Shown: positions 1 through 6,856, counted from the stretch's first letter. The stretch is 10,881 nucleotides of DNA from Syntrophomonas sp. UBA5288 (GCA_002408445.1 DHSK01000196.1:7250-18130); one strand, 5' to 3'. Made by a program: numbers and translations. Notes: generated by a model not told the origin, from the sequence alone.

Positions 1-651
1 ATAGTGCCTTCAGTCAAAATCAGCCAGTTTCAATATATGCAAATAGTACCGCTGCAGGATAATCAGGCTTTAATGGTACTGGTTACTGATGTGGGAATTA
101 TTATGCATCGCAAAATATCCATACCGGCTTCGGTAACCAAAGAAGATTTACAGTGTATAAGTGAAGCTTTTACCGGAGTTTTCAAAGGCAAGAATCTGGT
201 GGACATGAGCCGGTCTGACTTGCAGTCTATCCGTGATAAAATGGTGCGCCGCAGAAAGGTCATGGATATGGTGCTGGAAGCTCTGCATGTTTTAATAGAA
301 GGTTCCAGTGAAGAAAAGGTGGTTATAAGCGGAGCATTAAATATTTTAAATGAACCTGAATTCAAAGATACCGAAAAAATTAAAAAAATATTATCTATTC
401 TGGCTCAGGACGGGACTCTTAAGGAAGTTATCCCGGAGCAAATCAGAGATGATGTGGATATCAGAATAGGACAGGAGAATAATATACAGGATATAAAGGA
501 AATGAGCCTGGTATACGCCGGGTATAGAATGTCCGGCGATATGGGAAAAATAGGACTCATAGGGCCGGTTCGGATGGAGTATTGGAAGGCGGTCGGAACG
601 GTGGAATCAGTTAAGGATATTATCGAAAAAATAATCCGGGACAGATTCTAG
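1..651 (+). CDS. hrcA: Heat-inducible transcription repressor HrcA, C-terminal part
   Basis: HrcA is the repressor of class I heat-shock operons. It binds the CIRCE operator and is itself kept active by GroEL. The reading frame is open from base 1, and the GTG at 4 is only an internal codon, so the 5' end lies outside the window. About 216 residues are present of a family length near 340. The N-terminal winged-helix DNA-binding part is missing, while the GAF-like dimerisation and inserted regions are present. Diagnostic pieces are VPLQDNQALMVLVTD near the start and YRMSGDMGKIGLIGPVRMEY close to the end, a typical HrcA C-terminal signature (IG.IGP.RM.Y). The gene directly precedes grpE-dnaK-dnaJ, the standard hrcA operon order. 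Identification is firm; whether it still binds CIRCE cannot be judged from this part. Confidence 0.95.
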   Translation: MVPSVKISQFQYMQIVPLQDNQALMVLVTDVGIIMHRKISIPASVTKEDLQCISEAFTGVFKGKNLVDMSRSDLQSIRDKMVRRRKVMDMVLEALHVLIEGSSEEKVVISGALNILNEPEFKDTEKIKKILSILAQDGTLKEVIPEQIRDDVDIRIGQENNIQDIKEMSLVYAGYRMSGDMGKIGLIGPVRMEYWKAVGTVESVKDIIEKIIRDRF

Positions 652-709
652 CTGATACTTCATCCCCAGGTTATGCCCACCGTCTGAAAGACTATAGTCC
701 TCTAATAGT

Positions 710-780
710 ACTAATACGGGGACATTCCTTACTTTAATTCACCAAGCGAACGAGAGGAAGGTTGTCCCCTGCTGAAATAG
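710..780 (+). repeat. REP-like hairpin repeat, copy A (hrcA-grpE gap)
   Basis: This is a 71-base element. One arm has GGGGAC (718-723) plus TTCCT (725-729), and the other has AGGAA (755-759) plus GTCCCC (764-769). They pair as a two-part stem with an asymmetric bulge at 760-763. The flanks ACTAATAC (710-717) and TGCTGAAATAG (770-780) recur at a second site, 5853-5926, in inverted orientation. Conserved flanks plus a conserved bulged stem argue for a dispersed mobile-type repeat rather than a local terminator, and there is no T-run. The GGGGAC/GTCCCC ends resemble REP-like repeats that are often linked to IS200-type (TnpA-REP) transposases. That link is from memory, and no such transposase lies in this window. 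Confidence 0.75.
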
Positions 781-837
781 GAGAGTCTAAATCTTCCGCA
801 TTAATTTTTAATAAAAGATGAAATCGAGGTGTTTATG

Positions 838-1377
838 ATGGAGAATGATACTGATAACAGCAAGTTGGAAGATATCAGCGCAAGTTCCGAGGCAGAACCA
901 AAAGAAACCCAACCCATGGAAGAACTGCAAAAAGAGCTCGAAAATGCCAAAGAAGAAGCCAAAAAGAATTACGATCTGTATATGCGGGCTTTGGCCGAGG
1001 CAGAAAATACCCGTAAACGGGCCCAGCGTGAACGCGATGAATACATAAAATACGCCAACCTGCCTATTATAAAGAAGATTCTGCCGGTTATGGATGATTT
1101 CCAAAGAGCCATGCAGGCCAGTCAAACCTCACAGGATTACGAGGCCCTGCATAAGGGAATGGAAATAATAATCGGACACCTGGACCAGATTCTTCAGGCT
1201 GAAGGAGTGGAAGCGATAGAATGTCTGGGTAAACCATTTGACCCGCAGCTGCATCAACCCTTGATGGTGGAAAGCAGCGAAGAATACGAAGAAAATATGG
1301 TAATTGAAGAACTGCAAAAAGGTTACAAAATGAAGGGCCGGGTTATTCGCCCCAGCTTGGTTAAGGTAAGCGGGTAA
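838..1377 (+). CDS. grpE: Nucleotide exchange factor GrpE
   Basis: GrpE is a cytosolic dimer that releases ADP from DnaK and so resets the Hsp70 cycle. I chose ATG 838 (179 residues) because GAGGTG at 826-831 sits six bases ahead. ATG 835 is possible, while GTG 829 lies inside the Shine-Dalgarno sequence. The first 25 residues are acidic and probably disordered. They are followed by a long charged helix (roughly residues 27-75, ending in YMRALAEAENTRKRAQRERD) that forms the GrpE coiled coil. The C-terminal beta domain carries GVEAIECLGKPFDPQLHQ and GYKMKGRVIRPSLVKVS, the family signature. Length is normal for a Gram-positive GrpE. The 186-base gap from hrcA contains a repeat element, and dnaK follows 62 bases downstream. 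Confidence 0.96.
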   Translation: MENDTDNSKLEDISASSEAEPKETQPMEELQKELENAKEEAKKNYDLYMRALAEAENTRKRAQRERDEYIKYANLPIIKKILPVMDDFQRAMQASQTSQDYEALHKGMEIIIGHLDQILQAEGVEAIECLGKPFDPQLHQPLMVESSEEYEENMVIEELQKGYKMKGRVIRPSLVKVSG

Positions 1378-1408
1378 ATACCGCCGAACGCGGGCACCCT
1401 GCTGAAAA

Positions 1409-1422
1409 ATATTTATAAATAT
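1409..1422. other. 14-base AT palindrome before the dnaK ribosome site
   Basis: ATATTTATAAATAT is a perfect palindrome ending just before the dnaK Shine-Dalgarno sequence (GGAGGTG, about 1425-1431, eight bases ahead of ATG 1440). It could be a short AT hairpin that melts easily near the ribosome site, or it may be composition alone. Nothing else supports a regulatory role. Confidence 0.3.
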
Positions 1423-1439
1423 CTGGAGGTGTTATTAAA

Positions 1440-3266
1440 ATGGGAAAAGTCGTAGGAATTGATCTGGGAACCACAAATTCAGCCATAGCTGTCATGGAAG
1501 GTAGTGAAGCAGTAGTTATAACGAATGCCGAGGGAGAACGAATCACACCATCGGTTGTTGGTTTTTCCAAAACAAACGAGCGGCTGGTGGGGCGGATTGC
1601 CAAACGCCAGGCCATTACCAACCCTGATCGTACCGTGGTATCCATCAAGCGTAAAATGGGGACTGATTATAAGGTTACTATTGATAATAAAAAATACACT
1701 CCACAGGAAATTTCAGCCATGATTCTGCAGAAACTCAAGAGCGATGCCGAAGCTTATCTGGGAGAGAAAATCACCCAGGCGGTTATCACGGTACCGGCCT
1801 ATTTTACCGATTCTCAGCGCCAGGCGACTAAGGATGCCGGTAAAATTGCCGGTCTGGAAGTATTGCGTATAATAAATGAGCCTACCGCGGCGGCACTGGC
1901 TTATGGTCTGGACAAAGATAATCAGATCATACTGGTGTTTGACCTGGGGGGAGGAACATTTGACGTATCCATTCTGGAAATAGGGGATGGAGTATTTGAA
2001 GTAAAGGCCACCAGCGGTAATAATCGCCTGGGCGGTGATGATTTCGATGACAAAATAATAAACTGGTTAATAGATGAATTTAAAAAAGATAATGGAATTG
2101 ACCTTAGAAATGATAAAATGGCAATGCACAGGTTGAAGGAAGCAGCTGAAAAAGCTAAACATGAGCTTTCCGGGGTAATGAGTACCGATATAAATATACC
2201 GTATATTACCGCTACTCAGGAAGGGCCTTTGCATCTGGAGAGAACGCTTACCCGTGCCCGTTTTAATGAAATGACCGCCGACCTGGTCGAAAAGACTATG
2301 GGGCCAACCCGGCAGGCTTTGAAAGATTCCGGGCTAAATGCCAATCAGATCGACAAAGTCATCCTGGTGGGCGGTTCCAGCCGTATACCGGCCGTGCAGG
2401 AAGCAGTCAAAAACTTTATTGGCAAAGAGCCGTTCAAAGGGATCAATCCCGACGAGGTCGTAGCGGTAGGCGCAGCTATCCAGGCCGGCGTACTGTCAGG
2501 CGAAGTATCGGATGTGGTTCTGCTGGACGTAACTCCGCTGTCACTGGGGATCGAAACCCTGGGCGGTGTCTTTACCCGGATTATCGACCGCAATACCACT
2601 ATACCTACTTCCAAGAGTCAGGTGTTTACCACTGCGGCTGACAATCAACCTTCGGTAGATATCCATGTACTGCAGGGTGAAAGAAAGATGGCGCAGGGCA
2701 ATGTAACTCTGGGCCGATTCCAGTTGACCGGTATTCCACCTGCCCCCCGCGGAGTACCCCAGATAGAAGTCAAATTTGACATAGATGCCAATGGTATTGT
2801 TAATGTAACGGCCCGCGATACGGCCACCAACAAGGAACAGAAAATAACCATATCCTCATCCAGCGGAGTAAACAGTGATGATATTGACCGTATGGTAAAA
2901 GATGCGGAGCAGTATGCCGAAGAAGACGAAAAGCGGATGAAGGAAATAGAAATACGCAACAGTGCCGACAGCCTGGTTTATCAGGCCGAAAAGACCTTAA
3001 AAGATAACCAGGACCAGATCGATCAGGAAACTAAAGATAAAATAGAGGCCGCTAAAGAAGAGTTGAAGAAGAGCCTGGAAGGCAGCGACTATGACGATAT
3101 GAAGGCTAAAACAGACGCATTGATGCAGGAGATATACGCCTTTACTTCCAAAATGTATGAAAAAGCCAACCCGCAGGGTGAAGCCGGGGGACCTGATGCC
3201 GGAGGACCTGATAATGATCAGAATGTTTATGATGCAGACTATAATATACCGGATGATGAAAAATAG
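1440..3266 (+). CDS. dnaK: Molecular chaperone DnaK (Hsp70)
   Basis: DnaK is the ATP-driven cytosolic Hsp70 chaperone working with DnaJ and GrpE. All family marks are present in 608 residues: phosphate-1 motif GIDLGTTNS (6-14), connect-1 IINEPTAAALAYGL (144-157), phosphate-2 LVFDLGGGTFDVS (165-177), and the adenosine motif ILVGGSSRIPAVQ (308-320). The hydrophobic interdomain linker VVLLD (359-363) leads into DVTPLSLGIETLGG and the substrate-binding domain. A charged helical lid follows from about residue 480, and the tail is Gly/Pro/Asp-rich (GGPDAGGPDNDQN) ending in PDDEK. The length fits Gram-positive DnaK, which lacks the short insertion of proteobacterial proteins. ATG 1440 has a good ribosome site (GGAGGTG, eight bases ahead). 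It lies between grpE and dnaJ as usual. Nothing abnormal is seen. Confidence 0.99.
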   Translation: MGKVVGIDLGTTNSAIAVMEGSEAVVITNAEGERITPSVVGFSKTNERLVGRIAKRQAITNPDRTVVSIKRKMGTDYKVTIDNKKYTPQEISAMILQKLKSDAEAYLGEKITQAVITVPAYFTDSQRQATKDAGKIAGLEVLRIINEPTAAALAYGLDKDNQIILVFDLGGGTFDVSILEIGDGVFEVKATSGNNRLGGDDFDDKIINWLIDEFKKDNGIDLRNDKMAMHRLKEAAEKAKHELSGVMSTDINIPYITATQEGPLHLERTLTRARFNEMTADLVEKTMGPTRQALKDSGLNANQIDKVILVGGSSRIPAVQEAVKNFIGKEPFKGINPDEVVAVGAAIQAGVLSGEVSDVVLLDVTPLSLGIETLGGVFTRIIDRNTTIPTSKSQVFTTAADNQPSVDIHVLQGERKMAQGNVTLGRFQLTGIPPAPRGVPQIEVKFDIDANGIVNVTARDTATNKEQKITISSSSGVNSDDIDRMVKDAEQYAEEDEKRMKEIEIRNSADSLVYQAEKTLKDNQDQIDQETKDKIEAAKEELKKSLEGSDYDDMKAKTDALMQEIYAFTSKMYEKANPQGEAGGPDAGGPDNDQNVYDADYNIPDDEK

Positions 3267-3326
3267 TTTTTGCACCTTTAGCTAAACTACCTTATATTAT
3301 AGTTATTGGTTAGCAGGGTGAGAAAT

Positions 3327-3353
3327 ACCCGGGAATGTATTTTGTTCCCGGGT
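3327..3353 (+). terminator. Strong hairpin in the dnaK-dnaJ gap (attenuator candidate)
   Basis: ACCCGGGAA (3327-3335) and TTCCCGGGT (3345-3353) form a perfect 9-base stem with a 9-base loop. A clean U-tract does not follow; the next bases are TTGCCCCTTT. It could be a weak or partial terminator or a 3' stabiliser for dnaK mRNA, allowing less dnaJ than dnaK. A competing short stem, GGGT (3316-3319) with ACCC (3327-3330), could hinder it. Readthrough into dnaJ is expected because no convincing dnaJ promoter was found in this 195-base gap. Confidence 0.5.
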
Positions 3354-3461
3354 TTGCCCCTTTAAGGCCTTTGGAAGCCATGAGGTCTGAATATATTTGC
3401 AGGGATTAGGGTTCTTCACGCCCCAAACCCGGATGTAATATTTATAGGAAGGTGGGGGAAA

Positions 3462-4613
3462 ATGGCAGATAAACGGGATTATTATGAAATTTTGGGTGTT
3501 AACCGCAGTGCAACACCGGAAGAAATTAAGAAAGCTTATCGGCAAATGGCCCGAAAACATCATCCCGATGTCAATAAAGATGATCCTAATGCCACAGAAA
3601 AGTTTAAGGAAATCAATGAAGCTTATGAAGTGCTGAGTGACCAGCAGAAAAGGGCTGCTTATGATCAATTTGGCCACGATGCCTTTGACCCTAATCAAGG
3701 AGCCGGCGGTTTCGGTGGTTTTGGCGGGTTTGGCGGATTTGACATAAATGATATGGGCGGCGGCTTTGGTGATATATTTGACATGATTTTTGGCAACGGG
3801 CAGACCGGCAGGAGACGCCGCACCGGTCCTCAGCGGGGAGCGGACCGTGAAATCAGAATGGAAGTAAGTTTTGAAGACGCCGTTTTTGGAACCGAGAAAG
3901 ATTTTCAACTGCCCCGTATGGAAACGTGCGATAAGTGTTCCGGCTCCGGGGCTGAGCCTGGCAGCAGCATAAAGACTTGTCCGCAATGCAAAGGCACAGG
4001 TCAAATGAAAACGGTTCAGAACACTCCGTTCGGCAGATTTGAGACGGCCCGAACTTGTACCATGTGTCATGGTGAAGGAAAAACTATCGAAAAACCATGT
4101 TCCGCCTGTCATGGTACCGGCAAGGTAAGAAAAAACCGGACCATTAATATACGCATACCAGCCGGTATAGATACCGGTTCCCGGCTGCGTATTCAGGGTG
4201 AAGGAGAACAGGGCGCTTATGGCGGCCCCCCGGGGGATCTGTATATAAGTGTTGTGGTTAGACCGCATTCCATGTTTAAACGCGAAGGATATAATCTGAT
4301 ATGTAATATGGCGATAGATTTTGTGCAGGCGGCCCTGGGGGCAGAAATCGATATTCCTTTACTGGGCGGAGCCGAACATACTCTGGTTATTCCTGAAGGT
4401 ACCCAGCCGGGTGATGTGATTACGGTCAGGGGCAAGGGTATTCCGCATTTGCATAGTCATCGCACCGGGGATTTGCGCGTAATTATTAATGTGAAAATAC
4501 CTACCAAGATGACTAAACGGCAGAAAGAACTTTTGAATAATTTTTATGAAGGCAGTGAATCCAAGGCAAATAAGAAAGGTATTATAGACCGCTTTAAGGA
4601 TGCAATGGGGTAA
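3462..4613 (+). CDS. dnaJ: Co-chaperone DnaJ (Hsp40, class A)
   Basis: DnaJ delivers unfolded clients to DnaK and stimulates its ATPase. The 383-residue protein has the full type I layout. The J domain (about 5-70) carries the HPD triad at 34-36. A Gly/Phe-rich linker (about 80-113) is built on repeated GGF units. The zinc region (156-220) has four CXXCXGXG repeats starting at Cys156, Cys173, Cys199 and Cys213. Two beta-barrel client-binding domains and a C-terminal dimerisation tail complete it. ATG 3462 is preceded by AGGAAGGTGGGGG (3446-3458). The gene follows dnaK after 195 bases and precedes prmA by 28 bases. All eight zinc cysteines are intact. No oddities are seen. Confidence 0.99.
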   Translation: MADKRDYYEILGVNRSATPEEIKKAYRQMARKHHPDVNKDDPNATEKFKEINEAYEVLSDQQKRAAYDQFGHDAFDPNQGAGGFGGFGGFGGFDINDMGGGFGDIFDMIFGNGQTGRRRRTGPQRGADREIRMEVSFEDAVFGTEKDFQLPRMETCDKCSGSGAEPGSSIKTCPQCKGTGQMKTVQNTPFGRFETARTCTMCHGEGKTIEKPCSACHGTGKVRKNRTINIRIPAGIDTGSRLRIQGEGEQGAYGGPPGDLYISVVVRPHSMFKREGYNLICNMAIDFVQAALGAEIDIPLLGGAEHTLVIPEGTQPGDVITVRGKGIPHLHSHRTGDLRVIINVKIPTKMTKRQKELLNNFYEGSESKANKKGIIDRFKDAMG

Positions 4614-4641
4614 TTACACTATTGGCTAAGGAGGCACTCAC

Positions 4642-5571
4642 ATGAAATGGAAAGAGTTCAGTGTACTGACGGAGGGCGTTTGTGTGGATGCAATCGCCGG
4701 CATTTTTCATAAACTGGGTTCCGGTGGTGTTGTTATCGAAGACCCACAGGCCGCACGTCAGTATATTGCCAATGAGAAGTGGGATACGCAATCAGTGTCA
4801 CCTGATTTCTTAGACCACGAATTTGTAGTGGTGAAAGCCTATTTTCCCGACGAAAGGGATGTTAAAGCTGAACTACAGGCTTGTCTGCAATCGGTGGAAG
4901 ACAACTTTTGCATTAAATGCAAGGTTTTTATAGATGAGGTCCGCTCGGAAGACTGGGAACAGTCCTGGAAGAAGTATTATCATACTTTTAAAATAGGGGA
5001 CAGACTGGTGATAAAACCGGCCTGGGAGGATTATGTGAAAAATCCGGAGGAGATAGTAATCGATATCGACCCGGGTATGGCTTTTGGGACCGGTATTCAT
5101 GCATCTACCCGATTTTGCCTTACTTTTTTAGACCAGTATATTAAAGGCGGAGAAGAGATAATTGATGCCGGATGCGGTTCCGGTATTTTGTCCATTGCTG
5201 CGGTTAAGATGGGGGCCAAACATGTTTATGCCATGGATGTTGATGAGGTAGCGGCCAGGATATCCGGTGAGAATGTACGGCTTAATAATTTGCAGGATAA
5301 AATTGAGGTTTATGAAGGTAATATAGTTGATAAGCTACGGAATGAGGATATGAAAGCGGATGTGGTCTTAGCCAACATCACCGCCGAGGTCGTGTATTAT
5401 CTGATTCCGGAAGCAGCCCGGGCTCTTTCGGCGGGGGGATATTTTTTCGGTTCCGGGATAGTGGAGGGCCGCTGGCCCGGAGTTAAGAAACAGCTGGAAG
5501 ACTGCGGCTTTGAAATCGAGCAGGTCTTAACCGATGTCGAATGGATAGGAGTAGCCGCCCGCCGCTTATAG
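4642..5571 (+). CDS. prmA: Ribosomal protein L11 methyltransferase PrmA
   Basis: PrmA uses S-adenosylmethionine to methylate ribosomal protein L11. The protein has 309 residues, normal for the family. The N-terminal half (about 1-110) matches the L11-recognition domain in length, ending in RSEDWEQSWKKYYHTFKIGD. The class I SAM-methyltransferase domain follows with DPGMAFGTGIHASTR (143-157), the SAM-binding loop IDAGCGSGILSIAAVKMGA (174-192), the acidic MDVDE (198-202) and the PrmA motif VVLANITAEV (241-250). The start is secured by AAGGAGG at 4628-4634, seven bases before ATG. It lies 28 bases behind dnaJ, the order also found in Bacillus (yqeT). A strong terminator lies 30 bases after the stop, so prmA seems to be the last gene of the heat-shock transcript. 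Confidence 0.97.
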   Translation: MKWKEFSVLTEGVCVDAIAGIFHKLGSGGVVIEDPQAARQYIANEKWDTQSVSPDFLDHEFVVVKAYFPDERDVKAELQACLQSVEDNFCIKCKVFIDEVRSEDWEQSWKKYYHTFKIGDRLVIKPAWEDYVKNPEEIVIDIDPGMAFGTGIHASTRFCLTFLDQYIKGGEEIIDAGCGSGILSIAAVKMGAKHVYAMDVDEVAARISGENVRLNNLQDKIEVYEGNIVDKLRNEDMKADVVLANITAEVVYYLIPEAARALSAGGYFFGSGIVEGRWPGVKKQLEDCGFEIEQVLTDVEWIGVAARRL

Positions 5572-5600
5572 ACCCAAAACTGAACATACATTAGTCTATT

Positions 5601-5626
5601 AAAAGGGAAACCTGCGTTTCCCTTTT
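5601..5626 (+). terminator. Intrinsic terminator after prmA
   Basis: AAAAGGGAAAC (5601-5611) and GTTTCCCTTTT (5616-5626) form a perfect 11-base stem around the loop CTGC. The T-run belongs to the 3' arm and is followed by CACTTTTAAA. This A/T-flanked stem is the clearest rho-independent terminator in the left half of the window and should end the hrcA-to-prmA transcript. The stem is symmetrical enough to work in either direction. Confidence 0.8.
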
Positions 5627-5639
5627 CACTTTTAAATAA

Positions 5640-5721
5640 CCGTAGCCCGCCCTACGGCCCCGACGTTAGGAGTGGGCCTCAGGGCGGTGGGTCAGGCATG
5701 GGGACGGTTCTTGTGCCTGGC
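5640..5721. repeat. Cluster of GC-rich stem-loops with a GGGGACGGTTC motif
   Basis: Three structures are packed together. CCGTAG (5640-5645) pairs with CTACGG (5652-5657). A competing longer hairpin pairs CCGCCCT (5647-5653) with AGGGCGG (5681-5687) and, inside it, GGCCC (5656-5660) with GGGCC (5674-5678). Next, GTCAGGCA (5691-5698) pairs with TGCCTGGC (5714-5721) around a 15-base loop carrying GGGGACGGTTC. That last motif is one I recall as frequent in REP-like repeats of anaerobic bacteria. The sequence is clearly more GC-rich than the surrounding genes, consistent with acquired repetitive DNA. Confidence 0.6.
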
Positions 5722-5750
5722 TTTCTAGCAGCCATGGTGGTATGGAGGCC

Positions 5751-5983
5751 GGCGGTGAGGTATATCCAGTTTGCTCCAGTCTCCGGCTATGGAAACACCA
5801 GCGGCTCATTTCGCGGCTGATGGGGCACCGCGGTAGGAAAGTTTGTCTCTCGCTATTTCAGCAGGGGACACACCTTCCTCTCAGGTCCGCTCCGCGAACC
5901 GAAGTAAGGAATGTCCCCGTATTAGTGAATGGTGTTTCTCATAGCCTCCGCCAACGTCGCTGCACTGGATATACCTCACCGCC
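5751..5983. repeat. 233-base element with terminal inverted repeats
   Basis: The first 20 bases (5751-5770, starting GGCGGTGAGGTATATCC) are the exact reverse complement of the last 20 (5964-5983). The arms continue imperfectly inward: GGCTATGGAAACACCA (5785-5800) matches the reverse complement of 5931-5948 with one extra base. Arms are therefore about 50 bases long around a 130-base centre that contains repeat copy B. Similarity stops sharply at 5751 and 5983, which marks the element's ends. I see no clear target-site duplication and no transposase, so a MITE-like, non-autonomous element is an inference. Confidence 0.65.
5853..5926 (-). repeat. REP-like hairpin repeat, copy B (inverted, nested)
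   Basis: Read on the minus strand, this 74-base stretch matches 710-780: ACTAATAC, the GGGGACA-TTCCT arm, the AGGAA-TGTCCCC arm with the same side bulge, and TGCTGAAATAG. On the + strand GGGGACA (5864-5870) pairs with TGTCCCC (5912-5918), and TTCCT (5875-5879) pairs with AGGAA (5907-5911). At the tip GGTCCGC (5884-5890) pairs with GCGAACC (5894-5900). The tip differs in copy A, so stem and flanks are conserved while the centre varies. Confidence 0.75.
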
Positions 5984-6083
5984 TGGGCTAATGCTATTGA
6001 TAATAGGTTGAGAGCAAGGTACGTTTAATAAAAAATCTGTGCCCTTCTGTGTTGAATCCAAAACCCATACGGAGTTGAGTATA

Positions 6084-6827
6084 TTGCGATACTTTTTTGT
6101 AGCACCGGAAAATATTTTTTCCAGCCAGGTGACTATTGATGAAGAGCAGACCAGACATATAGAAAAAGTGCTGCGCCTGAAGATTGGGGAAGAGGTGCAG
6201 GTATTTGACGGGTGCGGAAGGGAATATACGGTGGTTTTGAGGGCTAAAGAGGGCAGGTGCCTGATTGGCGCTATTATTGACCGGCAAACCGCCGTACCGC
6301 CCCAAGTACGCGTTACGCTGGTACAGGGAATAGCCAAAGGTGACAAAATGGATACTATTATCCAGAAGGCGGTTGAAGTTGGCTGCTCTGCTATAATTCC
6401 GGTTACAACCAAGTATACGGTGGTTCAGCTGGAAAAGGACCGGGCCGTGCAGAAGGTGGCGCGCTGGCAGGCTATTGCCCGGGAAGCCTGTAAGCAAAGC
6501 CGGAGAAGCGTAGTACCTGAAGTTAAACCGGTAGTCAGATATAACCAGCTATTTTCCCAGCTTAAGGGTAATACTATTATACTGTACGAAAATGAAGACC
6601 ATGTCAGTTTGCGCACGGTAGTACAGCAAATGAAGAGTTCAAGCCCGGAAGCCGGCGCAGTGAACCTGCTGATTGGCCCTGAAGGAGGCTTCTCCGAGGA
6701 TGAGGTTAATCTGGCCCGGCAGTATGGGGCCCAGAGCGCCGGTCTGGGTAAATATATTCTGCGAACAGAAACAGCCGGACTGGTGGCAGCCAGTATCGTG
6801 CTTTATGAATATGGGGAAATAGGCTGA
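6084..6827 (+). CDS. rsmE: 16S rRNA (uracil1498-N3)-methyltransferase RsmE
   Basis: RsmE methylates N3 of U1498 in 16S rRNA at the decoding region, using SAM. The protein is a SPOUT (trefoil-knot) methyltransferase: an N-terminal PUA-like RNA-binding domain (about 1-70) is followed by the knot domain with QGIAKGDKMD (81-90), the SAM loop LLIGPEGGFSEDE (195-207) and LRTETAGLVAAS (226-237). I prefer the TTG at 6084 (MRYFFVAPENIF, 247 residues), with GGAG at 6071-6074 nine bases ahead. The longer frame from GTG 6039 adds 15 residues with no family likeness and has no ribosome site. prmA lies 512 bases upstream behind a terminator, so rsmE probably has its own promoter, though I see no strong one. 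mtaB follows after 29 bases, as yqeU-yqeV do in Bacillus. Confidence 0.95.
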   Translation: MRYFFVAPENIFSSQVTIDEEQTRHIEKVLRLKIGEEVQVFDGCGREYTVVLRAKEGRCLIGAIIDRQTAVPPQVRVTLVQGIAKGDKMDTIIQKAVEVGCSAIIPVTTKYTVVQLEKDRAVQKVARWQAIAREACKQSRRSVVPEVKPVVRYNQLFSQLKGNTIILYENEDHVSLRTVVQQMKSSSPEAGAVNLLIGPEGGFSEDEVNLARQYGAQSAGLGKYILRTETAGLVAASIVLYEYGEIG

Positions 6828-6856
6828 TAAATAAGGCTGGAAGGAAGGTAACTTTA

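Larger units (their letters stand above)
5572..6083. other. 512-base gene-free, repeat-rich interval
   Basis: No credible protein gene is present. Reading left to right there is an intrinsic terminator (5601-5626), a cluster of GC-rich stem-loops (5640-5721), a 233-base element with terminal inverted repeats (5751-5983) enclosing a copy of the hrcA-grpE repeat, and about 100 bases of rsmE leader. The open frame at 5742-6011 is made entirely of repeat sequence, has no family resemblance and overlaps inverted arms, so I do not call it. The interval parts prmA from rsmE, which usually lie close together in Firmicutes, suggesting insertion of mobile sequence between two transcription units. Confidence 0.75.

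Noticed and set aside
1397..1406. CCTGCTGAAA before dnaK, shared with the end of repeats A and B
   Set aside because: Only ten bases match and there is no GGGGAC/GTCCCC stem beside it, so it is too short to call a third repeat copy.
3306..3323. CIRCE-like half site TTAGCA near 3310
   Set aside because: CIRCE needs TTAGCACTC, nine bases, GAGTGCTAA. Only the first six bases match and there is no partner arm at the right distance. No full CIRCE was seen anywhere in the window.
3690..3760. Short tandem repeats rich in GG-TTT units
   Set aside because: They encode the Gly/Phe-rich linker expected in DnaJ and need no other explanation.
3303..4268. 321-residue open frame on the minus strand across dnaJ
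   Set aside because: It is antisense to the well-supported dnaJ reading frame, has no family resemblance and no ribosome site; a shadow of dnaJ codon structure.
5742..6011. 89-residue open frame on the plus strand after prmA
   Set aside because: It is composed of the terminal inverted repeats and the nested hairpin repeat, with no recognisable domain and no convincing ribosome site.
6039..6083. Extended rsmE start at GTG 6039
   Set aside because: The extra 15 residues do not resemble RsmE N-termini, which usually begin close to RxFFV, and no ribosome site precedes GTG 6039.
5939..6497. Two minus-strand frames of 157 and 167 residues
   Set aside because: Both are antisense to rsmE and look like composition artefacts; rsmE on the plus strand has clear SPOUT motifs.
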